A DNA stretch of 28,192 bases from Chara braunii (taxonomy: Eukaryota > Streptophyta > Charophyceae > Charales > Characeae), in contig BFEA01000005.1 in assembly GCA_003427395.1 (NCBI GenBank), forward strand, positions 6,024,575-6,052,766, given 5' to 3'. The notes beneath the pieces were generated by a model, which saw only the letters and a list, made by a program, of their open reading frames with translations, was not told the origin of the DNA and did not search any database. Of this stretch, positions 17,301 to 27,318 are shown one piece after another. The translations under genes were made by a program, and so were the position numbers. Position 1 is the stretch's first letter, and each line of letters opens with the position of its first letter.

Positions 17301-18803
17301 CTCTCTTCGCTCTCGTACCAACTTCACCTCTGGTCCCACCTCCTATCCCACTCCGCACCCCGCTTTCATGCTCACTGACTACTAGTTGTTGAATGTCGCC
17401 TCGAAGCAGTTCGAGGCGCGTTTTCAAGCTCCTCGTGCTCGGCCTCAGTCAAACGACGAAGAGATCACGTGCATTTTCACTTAAAATTGTACTCCCACCT
17501 GTTATGCCCCGAGCCTATGCTTCCAGATCGCTTCTTGGGGCTCGACATCGAGCTGTGGCGAAAGCTCGCCTAACCGCCGCGTTTTCTGGGAGCGTTCAGT
17601 GCGTCGTGTGCCTCAAGCTCCCCTCAAGTCACTTGTTTATCGCCTCTTCATCCCGTATCCTCCGCTGGCGTCGAACTCGCTCACAAGAAAGCCAGTCAAC
17701 TATCTGAAGTCTACCCAAACACCCTAACGTCTTCGGGGTCAGATTCCTCAGTCCTAACTTACTTCCTTCTCACTTTCCGTATGTTCCCTCTTCCTTTCTC
17801 TCTCTTCCCTCCTCCATTTTCTCCACTCTCTCTTCTCTCTCTCCTTTTGCTTCTCTCTTTCTTCTTTCTCTTCACTCTTTTTTCCCTCTGCTTTCTTTTC
17901 CCTCACTTTTCTCCCTTCTTTCCTCTTCTCTCTCTCGTCCCCTCCCAGTCTCTTCGAGCGCCCCTTTTTCGACTAACGAGGCTCTCTGATAGTGTGCGCA
18001 ACGCCGACCAAAGTTCCCGCGCTGCCAAGCTATGAGAACCTAAGCTTCCCCACAACTCAACTCGTGAGAACGACTTAGCCTTCCTGTCCTCGCTCGCTCG
18101 TGCTAGCGCATTTGGCAGCGACTCCACAGAGAGTCGTCGGCGTTCTCCTGCAACCTCCCTTTGTTGAGCGATTGTTATCTTCCGGTCGCACTGAGGTGTT
18201 TTCGGGAGGGAACACTCTTTCCCTCACGCAAGTTCGTATGTTGTCCTCTAGCGAAGATGGACACTCGCACCCTTCTTCGTTCGTCTACTGATAGGAGACG
18301 CTCACTCTCCGTTCTCGCACGTCCATCTCCTGTTTGCGTGCACACGACTGTTCTTCGCTCCTCGAGGCGGTTACAGCCGGATGCCAGGTTCCCTTCGATC
18401 CAAGTAGATTTCTCATACGTCCGGTTCCCCTGGTCTCCTTCCAAAAAATTCCCCCTATCTTCTCTGTCTCTGCCCTCTTAACTCCTCGGTTCAGACCCGT
18501 CCGTCCGGTCGCACCCCCGTTCCTGCATCTGGCCCCAAAGGCTCGCGACCTACGGCCACGAGGTGGTTACAGACCGTCCCCGAGCTCGTGATTTTGCCTC
18601 GACCCGATCAGGGATCTATTCTCTGTTATGTCCCCAAATGTAGTTGTGTACTCAAGGTTGGCCAAAGTGCTTCGATGATCAGACTTTCCGCGCGCCTGCC
18701 TGCATCCGGTCCAGCTTGGGGAGGGGTACATACGGGTCTCCGAGATTTGCCCCGATACCATTATGAATTATCACGTCCAGTCGGTGGCCGCGCTCATTAC
18801 TCG
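17301..18803. other. No gene supported; polypyrimidine tract inside
   Basis: Several frames of 60-160 codons exist on both strands, but none shows a domain, and they overlap each other. 17781-17940 is an almost pure C/T tract. The + frame at 18588-19064 overlaps the group II RT-like fragment antisense and is probably its shadow. Confidence 0.5.
17781..17940 (+). repeat. CT-rich low-complexity tract
   Basis: About 160 bases of nearly only C and T on the + strand. Confidence 0.9.
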
Positions 18804-19100
18804 TCAGGCTGGCTGCCTCCTGTCGCAGAAGGATGTAGGTTGGGGTTTTTTTATTCCTACATAGAGGCTCGCAAGAGTCAGAGCTGCGGCGGAGCCTCTA
18901 CCAGGCTGAAAAGCATGACTGCAATCAATAAATTTCTCTTCGTAGATCATCTCCAGTATGACCTGCATAGCTTTTGGACACGATTTCGTAGCTTCGCTCT
19001 GAAGGCTGACTTGAAGAGTCCATTCCTCGATGTAGTTGACTTTCAGTCGTCGATGCACTCGTAATACTTTCTGTGCAGTCTTGATACTTTTTGTGTAGAC
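18804..19100 (-). pseudogene. Group II intron reverse transcriptase-like fragment
   Basis: The minus-strand frame contains KAMQVILEMIYEEKFIDCSH followed by AFQPGR. Group II intron reverse transcriptases (LtrA/MatR type) have this shape in the fingers region: Q-A-[IM]-x-[IV]-[IV]-L-E-x-I-Y-E-x-x-F, then D-x-S-[YH]-[GA]-F-[RQ]-P-[GN]-R. The frame opens upstream to about 19100 (LRVHRRLKVNYIEEWTLQVS), but sequence expected before KAMQ seems missing, and after FQPGRG it diverges. No catalytic YADD part is present. It sits among nuclear-type repeats, so an organelle-derived insert is the likely origin. Alternative: a related nuclear retroelement RT. Confidence 0.65.
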
Positions 19101-19736
19101 GTTGTTTGAACGCGTGCGAGCCTGGTCTTTCGTCCCAAGTCACAATCCACTTTCCCTACGCGCGGGATCAATCATAGGGCGATAGAGCTCTTCTTACCCA
19201 CGTCACTCATTTAGTCCATATAAAAAGTAGTCTGAGGGTTGGACGCACAAATAAATGGGGCCCACAAAGGTGGATGGTAGAACAATAAGAATCGGGGTGG
19301 TTTACCAAGGAGACATAATCTTGATGCAAAAACGAGAAAACAACATAATCAGGGAATTTCATAGTCCTTTTCATCTTACTTTTCTTTATCTTTGGTTTTA
19401 AGTATAGCTACAAGAATAAATAAAATAGCACCCCCGGCTTGACCTCTCAAAATCACTTGCCCCGTGCATGCAGCCGAGATCAAGCACCAGTAGCGATGCT
19501 CGCAGGGTCTAAATTGCCCCATCATGGAGCTCCCAAAGTAGAATAAACTTATATGTTATTTGTGATAAAAGTAGTTCTAGCATATATGATCGCCAGAGCG
19601 GAAAACGGTAACTGGTTTGGGTGGCCCGTTTTTTCGGCTCACGTTCGTTTCATTGGCTGTTAGAATTTACCATCATCAGTAGGTGTGGCCCTATAATCCC
19701 CGCATTTCGGGAGACCGACTAGATTTGGTCGCCCGA
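19101..19736. other. No gene supported
   Basis: It contains an imperfect inverted repeat on the minus strand (GCTTGATCTC ... GAGAGGTCAAGC, around 19440-19485) and a 55-codon minus frame near 19200-19370 without known features. It could belong to the same insert as the group II RT fragment, but nothing here proves it. Confidence 0.35.
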
Positions 19737-20330
19737 CACCGGTTCATTGCGTGCTGGGACGTTCTAGTAGCATTGCATAGGCCAAAGTTATCACCACAAA
19801 CTCGTAAAGACCGTACCTGGTCAGAAAGGTGATTTTGTGTTGGTCCTCAGGTCTAATAGCAATTTGATGGTATTCAGACTCTGTATCTATCTTTGTGAAG
19901 TACCAACATGCTTGCACTCTATCCAAGAGGTCGTCAATACGTTATAGGGGCTCCGCATTCTTAACAATGATGGCATTGAGGCCCCTTTAGTCAATGCACA
20001 TCCTTAGTGTCCCCCTTTTCTTTGGGACAAATAAAACTGGCGCTCCGTAGGGGGACGTACTTGGCCGTATCCAGCCCTTCTCTGTGAGCTCTTTGAGTTA
20101 GCGGCAGAGCTCATCCAACTCCTAAGGAGACATCCTATAGATCCGCCCGTTAGGTACTTCGCTATCGGGGACGACTTCAATAGCATTGACAATCTCCCTT
20201 CCTACCACACCCCTAGGCTTCTCAAAGAGGTCTTAATATTGCACAACGACTGCTTCTATCTTTGGGAGTGATTTTACTGCCTCCCCTTTCTCAAAGACAA
20301 AGACTAGTTACATACCTTCCTCGCAATTTT
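19737..20330 (-). pseudogene. pol: Decayed Ty3/gypsy reverse transcriptase, 3'-truncated
   Basis: The minus-strand frame reads ELDELCR[16 protein letters not shown], [15 protein letters not shown], then TLRMCID-stop-RGLNA, RIDDLLDRVQACWYFTKIDT and EYHQIAIRPEDQHK, then RYGLYEFVV. The motif A Asp is kept (KID), unlike the element at 1-364. In-frame TAA and TAG codons lie at 20232-19950. A frameshift precedes the FGLCNA segment (about 19780), and the element ends near 19737 in HAMN, before motif C. The order gag, protease, RT on the minus strand continues from the neighbouring entries. Confidence 0.88.
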
Positions 20331-20640
20331 GCTTATAATAGTTATAGAAACATGACGTGCACATGCAACCATAATTTTCCCCTAGTCTACTAGCCTTAAA
20401 CTTTTGCAGCCTAATGGTCCTTCGATCTGACAGCTTGTGGATCATCATATTCCTATCCCAATCGACCTGAGGCATAGCAACCTCGAGGTAGTACATTTCT
20501 AACAACATGTAAAATTGTAGTTTGTCTCTCACTTGGAACGAGATTTTGTGTCTCAGTTCCCATCCTCCATAAGAGAAGGTACATAGTACGTCCTTGACAT
20601 AGTCTCTGGCTATCACAAAGTGCTTGTTGGCTAAGGTAGA
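20331..20640 (-). pseudogene. Linker between protease and RT of the same gypsy element
   Basis: A minus-strand frame of 102 codons (20308-20616), in the same frame as the RT, contains a Cys-Met-Cys-Thr-Ser-Cys cluster and the segment QVDWDRNMMIHKLSDRRTIR. This region usually follows the protease in such elements. Its function is not established. A 30-bp direct duplication (GATAGCTTGTTGGCTAAGGT / GTTGGCTAAGGTAGATGCTAC) lies at about 20625-20690. Confidence 0.6.
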
Positions 20641-21120
20641 TGCTACAGATCCGATAGCTTGTTGGCTAAGGTAGATGCTACAGATCTGATAAGCCGCTGC
20701 ACTTGGTCCCCTAAGCGCAGCCTATCCACACAAACGCGACTAATAAAATTCTGAGTAGAACCTATGTATGCAAAGGCGCCAACCTTTCGGCCACCTGTAT
20801 TGACTTCTACCACGAAATGTTCACCTTTTGGACCTTTGTTCAACATCGCCCAGGAGTCTCAAGGGTCTTTCTCTAACCATTCAGTCTCTAGTTCCTCTAT
20901 GGACTCAAACACATCCATCGAACAAAGCATTGATTGGTCCGGATCTGTCTGTCGAGCGATCAAGGGGTCAATAGCCTTGACCATCATCTGAAATGAAGAA
21001 AGTAAAGTAACCACTTCTGCACGAGTAAAATCGGCTAACACTCTGACTGGCTCGAGGTGTTTCCTTGGGAAGTGCTCGCAGATGCGCCACCAAAGTTGGA
21101 AGATGCAACTGTCACAATTT
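20641..21120 (-). pseudogene. Decayed retropepsin of the minus-strand gypsy element
   Basis: The minus-strand frame reads GGRKVGAFAYIGSTQNFISR followed by VDRLRLG. This is a gypsy aspartic protease with NFIS and DRL in place, but where the family has Asp-Ser/Thr-Gly it reads Tyr-Ile-Gly, so the catalytic Asp is lost. A TGA precedes it in SLEKDP-stop-DSWAM. Confidence 0.75.
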
Positions 21121-22440
21121 AGAACGGTACCTGCCCAGCGACCCGCTTACTCTTGCGCTTGCTCATTATGTGCTCATATTGGCCATAGTTGAGACAAGCG
21201 CCTCGCACAACATGGTCTCGCCTAACCTCGTATTCTAGACCAAGGTTCACTGATATGGGTGGTCCTTGGTCACTTTGACCGTGGGCCGGCCTACCTTCTA
21301 TTTACGGGCCCCCGTACCCTTTGCTCTAATCGGCGCGGCTACTCCACCATCTGAAGTCTCCCCACTCCCATCTATCTCTGTTTCTTCCCCAAGGTCAGAG
21401 ACATCGTCAATCTCAGTTGCTTGGACGTTGTGGTCAACAAACATGAGATTGCCCTTCTTCCTCCAATCCTGAGGGAGCTTCTTCTTCCTCCCATTTACTG
21501 GTCCCAACTGGGCACTCCCAAACCTACCCTTAATGTCTAAGGCCTTCTTGCCGAATGAAGCAAAGTCATGCATGTCGATGGAGGCCTCATCGACCGACTT
21601 ATTTTTTACATCTATAGGTAGACATCTCAAATAAGTCGTCAAGAGGACATGCGGTTCGTACTACACACCTGGGACAACGATCAGTCGCTCTACAACATCG
21701 GTTACCTCACAAACTGTCTAATATCTCTTTGATTTTAGACTTGCAAGCGAGTCGGTGGCCTTCTGAGCCCCTTGGGGGTCATGCCACCTGTGGTAGACCA
21801 GCTGTACGAATGCCTCCAATGACCCGGCATGTGCCCGACCATCAAAGTTCTGACTGTAGCCCTACTGTTGTACTAATCCATTCAACCATCTAGTTGCAGA
21901 TCCTTCCAAAAAGTCCTCACCCAGGTATCCAGGTCCTCGTCCTTTTCTTATCGCTGGAGAAGGGTTTAGGACTCGGCAAGGGTATCTTAGGTGTCCATTG
22001 CATGGGATGTACAACCCCCTGTGCCTGCTGCATCGGTTGACAAACTGGTGGAACAGGCCTCTGCGACGGCACTGGTTGCTGCAACGACACTTGCTGTTGC
22101 TGCGGTACCTGCTGTTGCGACGGACCCTATTGCAAAGGTTGCTGCACATGTGGCTGCCCTGTAGCAGGAGCAACTGATTGGGGAAATGAAGAAGGTTGTA
22201 CAAGAATCTGCCCACTACTACTTGCTACTAGTCCACCTGATGGGGGCATGCTAAACTGAGGGGCAAAGAGCTTCTCTGTCAGCGACAGCGTCATCACCGG
22301 ACAAGCAACCGTAGGGGGAACTACAACAAATTGTGGTTGCCTCACCGGAGGTCGAGGCGCCTGCAATGCCGTCAGAATCTGGTTCTGACCAGCTATCAGT
22401 GCACCCATCTTGTGGCATACTGCACATCCACACGGGCCTG
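21121..22440 (-). pseudogene. gag: Decayed gag of the minus-strand gypsy element
   Basis: On the minus strand from 22440: a short N-terminal part (MGALIAGQNQILTALQAPRP), a long Pro/Gln/Val-rich low-complexity stretch (about 22060-22350), then a capsid-like region with several frame changes and stops (PKPFSSDKKR, about 21960), a Lys/Arg-rich region, and near 21150-21210 a remnant zinc knuckle CLNYGQYEHIMSKR. The Cys-x2-Cys-x4-His-x4-Cys pattern has lost its second and last Cys. Gag would package element RNA; this copy cannot. Exact start is uncertain. Confidence 0.75.
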
Positions 22441-22468
22441 CAAGGCTCGACCAAACAAGGAAAAGTAA

Positions 22469-22630
22469 GGGCCTTATAGGCCCTGTGTTGTTTTCAGCCT
22501 GAAAGCCTGAAATCAAGGGCCTACAGGCCCTGTGTCATTTTCAGCCTGAACGCCTGAAAACAAGGGCCTACAGACCCTGTGTCGTTTCAGCCAAAAAACC
22601 TGAAAACGAGGGTCATTTTCAGGCCCTCAT
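22469..22630 (+). repeat. 46-48-bp tandem repeat, three and a half units
   Basis: GGGCCTACAGGCCCTGTGT-type starts at 22469, 22517, 22564 and 22610. Each unit has two inverted motifs: AGGGCCTACAGGCCCT and TTTTCAGCCTGAA. Lies between the gag of the minus element and the LTR of the plus element. Confidence 0.85.
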
Positions 22631-22781
22631 AAAGTCGACCTGCCCTGCAACTTAGGCATCGGACCAGGGTTCTAGCAGACCATTTTGGGCCTATTTTCAA
22701 GACAACCTTTGTTTGAACTTCAATATCAAGGTCTAACACATTTTGGCATTGGCAAGAGCAGCCTCCTGGATGGGCCAGCAC

Positions 22782-22788
22782 TATATAA
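22782..22788 (+). promoter_or_regulatory. TATA box of the LTR promoter
   Basis: TATATAAG in the context GCACTATATAAGACTGG, about 800 bases before the LTR end, the usual place between U3 and R. Transcription toward the primer binding site and gag on the + strand fits. Confidence 0.5.
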
Positions 22789-23093
22789 GACTGGCTCGCC
22801 CTGCAGGTTGCAGGCAATCACGAGGTAGTTCATAGGAACTTCCCAGGCACTTCACGTGCAGGAGGCAAGGAGGAGTCTTCAGGATTCGGCAGCAGCACTC
22901 TAGAGGAGCGCTGCAGTAGTAGTAGTAGCATTAGCAGTAGTCTTCAACGTTGGGCGCTATTAGGAGCTAGAGTAGCGTAAGAGAGAGAGAGATGGTTGGC
23001 GGAGGCCAAGGAGACTTACCTGTGGCGCCATAGCTCCAACTTCGACTTCGATGTACCTGCAACAAGACACCACCTTCAAAGGTTAGTACTGGA

Positions 23094-23097
<4 letters not shown>

Positions 23098-23164
<67 letters not shown>
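23098..23164 (+). repeat. (GA)n microsatellite
   Basis: Uninterrupted GA dinucleotides, 67 bases, inside the LTR and downstream of the TATA box. Confidence 0.97.
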
Positions 23165-23166
<2 letters not shown>

Positions 23167-23593
23167 ATTCTTCTTCCTCTTCTAAGTCCATCATCTCTCC
23201 CTCACCCTCTCGCTACCTAACTTCTCAGCATCTGCAGACTACGAGAGAGAGAGATTGGTGACTTTGGGAGTTGACAACATTTGGATCGAGAGTCCACATT
23301 GGGATTGAGACATTGGACGAGGGATTATTTGGGACCTATACCGAAGACTTGGCGTTGACGACATTCCCATCTTCCTCTCTTCTTCGTCTGTGTATGGTTG
23401 GGGACTGGCGCATTCTTCCTGTGTGAGCGCCAGGCCCCTTCACACCATGGAATGATGATGATGTATGTTTGGTCTTCATTGCAACATTGATTGTTCGGAT
23501 CATTGGTATATTAGCCTTCCGTTGCGCTATCTTGTGCTATGTGAGAGAGGTCGATTCTTGTTCTCGTCAGCACCTTTACGGTATGCAATAATT

Positions 23594-23610
23594 TGGTGTC
23601 GGAACGAACC
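23594..23610 (+). other. Primer binding site of the plus-strand element
   Basis: TGGTGTCGGAACGAACC directly after the LTR. It begins TGG as tRNA-primed sites do, and its complement ends GACACCA with a GGTTCG T-arm-like part. The tRNA species was not identified. Confidence 0.6.
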
Positions 23611-23659
23611 TCTCAATCAAAGGATCCGCCCAATCAAGTAGCCATCTTGCTTGATCTCC

Positions 23660-23731
23660 TGATTGTTGAATGATTGAATGATTGAATGATTGATGATTGA
23701 ATGATTGAATGATTGATTGATTGATTGATTG
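23660..23731 (+). repeat. TGAT/TGAATGAT simple tandem repeat
   Basis: ATGATTGA units in series ending in (TGAT)n, in the leader of the plus-strand element. Confidence 0.9.
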
Positions 23732-23798
23732 TTTATTAGTAAATCAAGTAGGAGTTCGTCCAATCTCTACAATTTTTTTTTCTTTCTTCAACAAATAT

Positions 23799-24000
23799 CT
23801 GAAAATTTCTGATAGTAGCATTTCGATTTATCTGAAAATTTCTGATAGTAGCATTTCGATTTATCTGAAAATTTTTGATATTACCATTTCAAATATCTGA
23901 AAATTTCTGATATTAGCATTTCATTTTATATGAGAATCTCTTATATTAACATTTCGTTCTAAATAGCCTAAAATTTTTGATATTAGCATTTTGTTTTCTA
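23799..24000 (+). repeat. 33-bp tandem repeat, six units
   Basis: CTGAAAATTTCTGATAGTAG followed by CATTTCGATTTAT. The first two units are identical and the later ones increasingly changed (ATATTAGCATTTC variants). It lies between the primer binding site and gag. Confidence 0.9.
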
Positions 24001-24020
24001 GGCATATTAGGATAACGACA

Positions 24021-24137
24021 GAGGTGGTCATATTATCGGAAACTAGATTTATTCTTTTATGAAAATCGAATCTCCATTAGGAGGTTGTCATATTCTTGGA
24101 AACGGGATTTATTCTTCTCTGAAAGTGGAACCTCGAG
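24021..24137 (+). repeat. 60-bp tandem duplication
   Basis: GAGGT[GT]GTCATATT starts at 24021 and 24081. Both copies continue through GGAAAC...GATTTATTCTT. Confidence 0.85.
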
Positions 24138-24418
24138 TCTATTTCGTGCAAATTTGTTTTTCAAGATCGCATTTTTTTTTAAAGCAGAAACTTTGGGGAA
24201 CCTTGCCTAGATCTCGCTCATAGTACTCCTTTGAAATGCCTCACTAATAGCAGATCGACAAATATACAAAAAAAATGGGGGGGTTGATCCTCGTCTTTTA
24301 TTTTTATTTTTATTTTGATCTGTTGATTAGGACCGGGAGGAAAGTACAATTTGGTTGGTTACCTTCCTGCGGTTTCCCTCCCACCCAACCCTTTGCCTGC
24401 ATTCTCGATTTGGTACAG
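24138..24418 (+). other. Leader of the plus-strand element, no gene
   Basis: T-rich and A-rich runs, no supported frame. It continues the untranslated leader toward gag. Confidence 0.5.
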
Positions 24419-24508
24419 TGCCACATCAGCAGTGTCACGACAGTAGCAGTGCCACATCAGCAACAGTGCCACGTCAACAGTACCACGACAACAGCAGTAC
24501 CAACGTCC
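24419..24508 (+). repeat. Imperfect CAGTGCCACATCAGCA repeat
   Basis: About five variants of CAGTRCCAC-TCAACA follow each other just before the gag start. Confidence 0.75.
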
Positions 24509-24524
24509 GCATTGCCCCGCCACC

Positions 24525-25316
24525 ATGACGGGTTCATCATTGGGCATGACAGGCCAACTGGCCGGCGAGTCCATTGACGAGTACCATCAGCCGATTCTAG
24601 CTCATCTTGCACTGATCGAGGTTGAGGTACAGCGCCAAGCGGCAGCTGAGGCAGCCCGCCTACAGGCTGAAGCAGAGGCAGCAGCTGAAAAGCAGCGGCT
24701 TCAGGCCGAAGCAGACGCACATACCCAGGCACGCTGCAAGGAGGCCCTGGATCTGCTATAGCGGCATGAAGCCGCTAGCGTCGAAAAGCTCAAGTCCTTG
24801 CATTTCGAACCATCCGAGAGATCATCAAGACAAACCGGGCTGCTGCACACGGGAAGATAGAGTGGCAGCCAACCCATGTGGAGAAGGGAAAATTTGGTCC
24901 GCATCCGCAGCATGTCGTTGTCATCCAGTCGCGAAGCAACAACAACTCCCGGGGAAAAGGGAAGGCGAAAACCGCATCGCCGACCGGAAACGGACAGCCA
25001 GTACCACAACTCGGGAAACTGAGTTGCGCGGGAGGTGAGGCGACTCCACCTCTCACTCCGCCATATTCGATCGCCTTGCTAGTGGCCTCCTACACATCTC
25101 GGGAGGAGGCGCATGTCGCAAGTCCTCAGTTATCTTACGAGTATTACACTGTCCACTTGGTCCCACCATTGGACCAACCACTCCACATGCAACAATCCAC
25201 CGCATGCACGGTTTCACCACCATCGACAACCGATTCGGCAGCTTCGCCACCATCTATCGTCGGGGATTCGACGTCATGGTCAAGACTTGAAGAGCTCGAC
25301 CCGTTGATGTTCGTAA
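24525..25316 (+). pseudogene. gag: Broken gag of the plus-strand LTR element
   Basis: ATG at 24525 lies in GCCACCATGA, a strong Kozak context, which decides the start. The first 78 codons give a short N-terminal part, then an Ala/Glu/Gln-rich heptad stretch (QRQAAAEAARLQAEAEAAAE), a clear coiled coil of the kind that makes gag oligomerise. TAG follows at 24759. The same frame goes on (HEAASVEKLKSLHFEPSE) to TAG 24860, then the reading moves to another frame from about 24842 to past 25300: WQPTHVEKGKFGPHPQHVVV, a basic Asn/Lys/Gly patch, and a Ser/Pro-rich end with SWSRLEELDP. No zinc knuckle is visible. Repeat family R1 begins right after. Confidence 0.7.
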
Positions 25317-25321
25317 GGCCT

Positions 25322-25828
25322 AACCCCGTTAGACTCTTGAGCCTGTATCGACCCCACTGCGGGTCCTAGTTGGCTCGGCCCGCCCACGCTCACGCTCAGG
25401 GTGCCGGCCATTTGTCACGGGGCCACCCCCACCTAGTGCTTTGAGATGGATGGGGGTGGGCCATGGTGCGAGAGAGCTTTGACATTGGGGGTGTAGCTCA
25501 GCCCTCATACCGGGTGGTAGTCTCGCTAATCGTTTTCGGAAGCGCAAGTTTTCAGATTCTTGGTTGTGTTCTCAGGCAAATGCTCCTTTCAATACTCAAA
25601 TAGTCCAAGGGGGGTTTATTGAGAATTTTTCATTTTTTGTACGTAGGCTAAGCGTCATCCTTAGGCCACACACCTTTTCCCTAAGCAACAATCTTGTGGC
25701 ATCATCGGGGCGCGCGCGGTGCCATCTCCTCCCTCCGTCCCTATGCATTTCGTGTTCCGCACATTCCATCCATCGCCAACGGCGCATGCCCCTTAATCTT
25801 TTTGGGGCCTTCTTACGCAGGCCAATGC
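25322..25828 (+). repeat. Dispersed repeat family R1, copy 2
   Basis: Same family as 10766-11256 reversed, beginning AACCCCGTTAGAC and ending near CTTTTTGGGGCCTTCTTA. It directly follows the gag remnant. Frames across it (for example 25564-25908 and 25694-26233) are not shared with copy 1 and are taken as chance. Confidence 0.85.
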
Positions 25829-26516
25829 TACATCATAATTCAGTCAATCAAGACTTTGTTCGTTGCTCAACCCACACACAACTGCATTCACCAAGACCCA
25901 TTCGCTGATGGAGTTTACACTAAGGCCCATAGCCTTTTTGCTCATCCGTCTCTCTCCCCTTTGTTGGCATCTCCCCGACCCAATCCCGCTCAAGTCATCC
26001 CAAGCTACTCACCTGCACAACCAATCACAAGTACAAATGTCAAGGTCAATACGATCCCCCATTTGGGGTCAACACATAGCCCTTCCCACATGCCTATCTT
26101 TCCTCCCTTGCCCTTGACTTATTTCCCATTCCCTTTCTTCTCGAGCTCAGACAGACCATCCTCTTCTCATAGTCATGCAATCCTGGGTTTGGTTGAGTCA
26201 ACTGACCTTGCTTCAAGTTATCACTCTTTCTAGTCTTTTTCCTGGACTTGTCTCCTTCCAATCTCTCAAGTGCCTTTTACTTTCCTTCTTGGCGGCACAA
26301 GGGACCGGCCGCCCTTCCCCTGCCCACTTTCTCCACCAAGTGAGGAAAAATTCCTTCCACTGTTATTTCCCTAGCAATGTAACAAGTGAGAGGGGAAGGG
26401 CTAATTACATGACAAGAGGCGAGAGGGGAGGGTGAAGGTAAGGTCAAGGTTTTAGATCGTGGGAAAAGAGGGACGACAAGGCGAAAGATGAAGAGGGAGA
26501 GAAAGAGAGAGGAGGA

Positions 26517-26523
<7 letters not shown>
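25829..26523 (+). other. Pyrimidine-rich sequence, no gene supported
   Basis: C/T-rich on the + strand up to about 26350, then G/A-rich. An open frame continues to 26233 but its composition is simply Pro/Ser-rich and it starts within repeat R1. Possibly the remainder of the R1-bearing element, diverged from copy 1. Confidence 0.4.

Positions 26524-26573
<50 letters not shown>
26524..26573 (+). repeat. (GA)n microsatellite
   Basis: About 50 bases of uninterrupted GA. Confidence 0.97.
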
Positions 26574-26580
<7 letters not shown>

Positions 26581-26704
26581 GAGACTTCCTATGCCTAATC
26601 CAACTTATCCCCTACTTATCCTGCCGTCCTACCTAAGGTTCCCTCTTTACACCTTGTCCTCCTTATGTTCCTTTGGCCACGGCCTTTCGTTGGTGACAGA
26701 GATG

Positions 26705-27092
26705 AAGTGGAAGAGGAGTGTGAGGTGGTTGGGTATGGAGGATAGTTGAAGAAGATGGGGAAGGAGGGTGGTGTAAGGTGGTTGGCTATGGTGGATGAGG
26801 GAAAAAGATGAGGGAAGGGGAAGGTGTAAGGTGGCTGGCTATGGTGGATGGGTGAGGAAGGTGAAGGAGGAAGAAGGCGTGAGGGGGTTGGCTATGGTGG
26901 ATGGGTGAAGAAGATGACGGAGGGAGAGGGTGGGAGGCTGTTGGCTATGGGGGATGGGTGAAGGGGATGGAGGAGGGAGGTGGTGTGAGGAGGTTGGCTA
27001 TGGAGGATGGGTGAAAAAGGTGGAGGAGGGAGGTGGTGTGAGGAGTTTGGCTATGGAGGGTGGGTGAAGAAGGTGGAGGAGGAGGAAAATGC
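26705..27092 (+). repeat. 53-bp minisatellite, about seven units
   Basis: The marker GTGGTTGGCTATGG (with variants) recurs at 26725, 26778, 26831, 26884, 26937, 26990 and 27043, exactly 53 apart, followed by GGATGGGTGAAGAAG-GGAGGAGG. The period is not a multiple of three, so it does not encode a repeat protein. Strong purine bias on the + strand. Confidence 0.93.
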
Positions 27093-27263
27093 ATGGTGGC
27101 CGATATCCCCCCCCTCCCCCCCCTATCCTAACTGTCCGGTTTCGTCTCCCCCTAAGTTATCCCTAGTCTCGGACTTCAAAAAGCTCGGGTGTGCAGCGAC
27201 AAACCCCACATCAGATATGCAGAAAAAAAACACAGACTCGCAAAACATAGATTTCAGAAAAAC

Positions 27264-27318
27264 GCAGATTTTGCAGATTTTGCTGATTTTCCAGATTTTG
27301 CAGATTTTGCAGATTTTT
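27264..27318 (+). repeat. 9-bp tandem repeat CAGATTTTG
   Basis: Six or so units with single changes (CTGATTTTC, CAGATTTTTG). Confidence 0.9.

Larger units (their letters stand above)
22640..23587 (+). mobile_element. 5' LTR of a plus-strand retrotransposon
   Basis: The right edge is set by GTATGCA at 23581-23587 (ending CA), six bases before a primer binding site. A TATA box lies inside at 22782. The left border is approximate; no TG start could be proven, and the 48-bp repeats may belong to it. The LTR holds TAG trinucleotides (about 22915-22930) and a 67-base (GA)n. No 3' LTR was found in the window. Confidence 0.55.

Noticed and set aside
19640-19690. Minus-strand CTGATGA ... GAAAC, again hammerhead-like
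   Set aside because: The first pair of stem II would be T-T, and stems I and III are not evident.
2715-24761. A variant genetic code reading TAG as an amino acid
   Set aside because: TAA and TGA also interrupt these frames, along with frameshifts and lost catalytic residues. Ordinary decay explains them.
25694-26233. 179-codon Pro/Ser-rich plus frame
   Set aside because: It starts inside repeat R1, its frame is not kept in copy 1, and no domain is visible.
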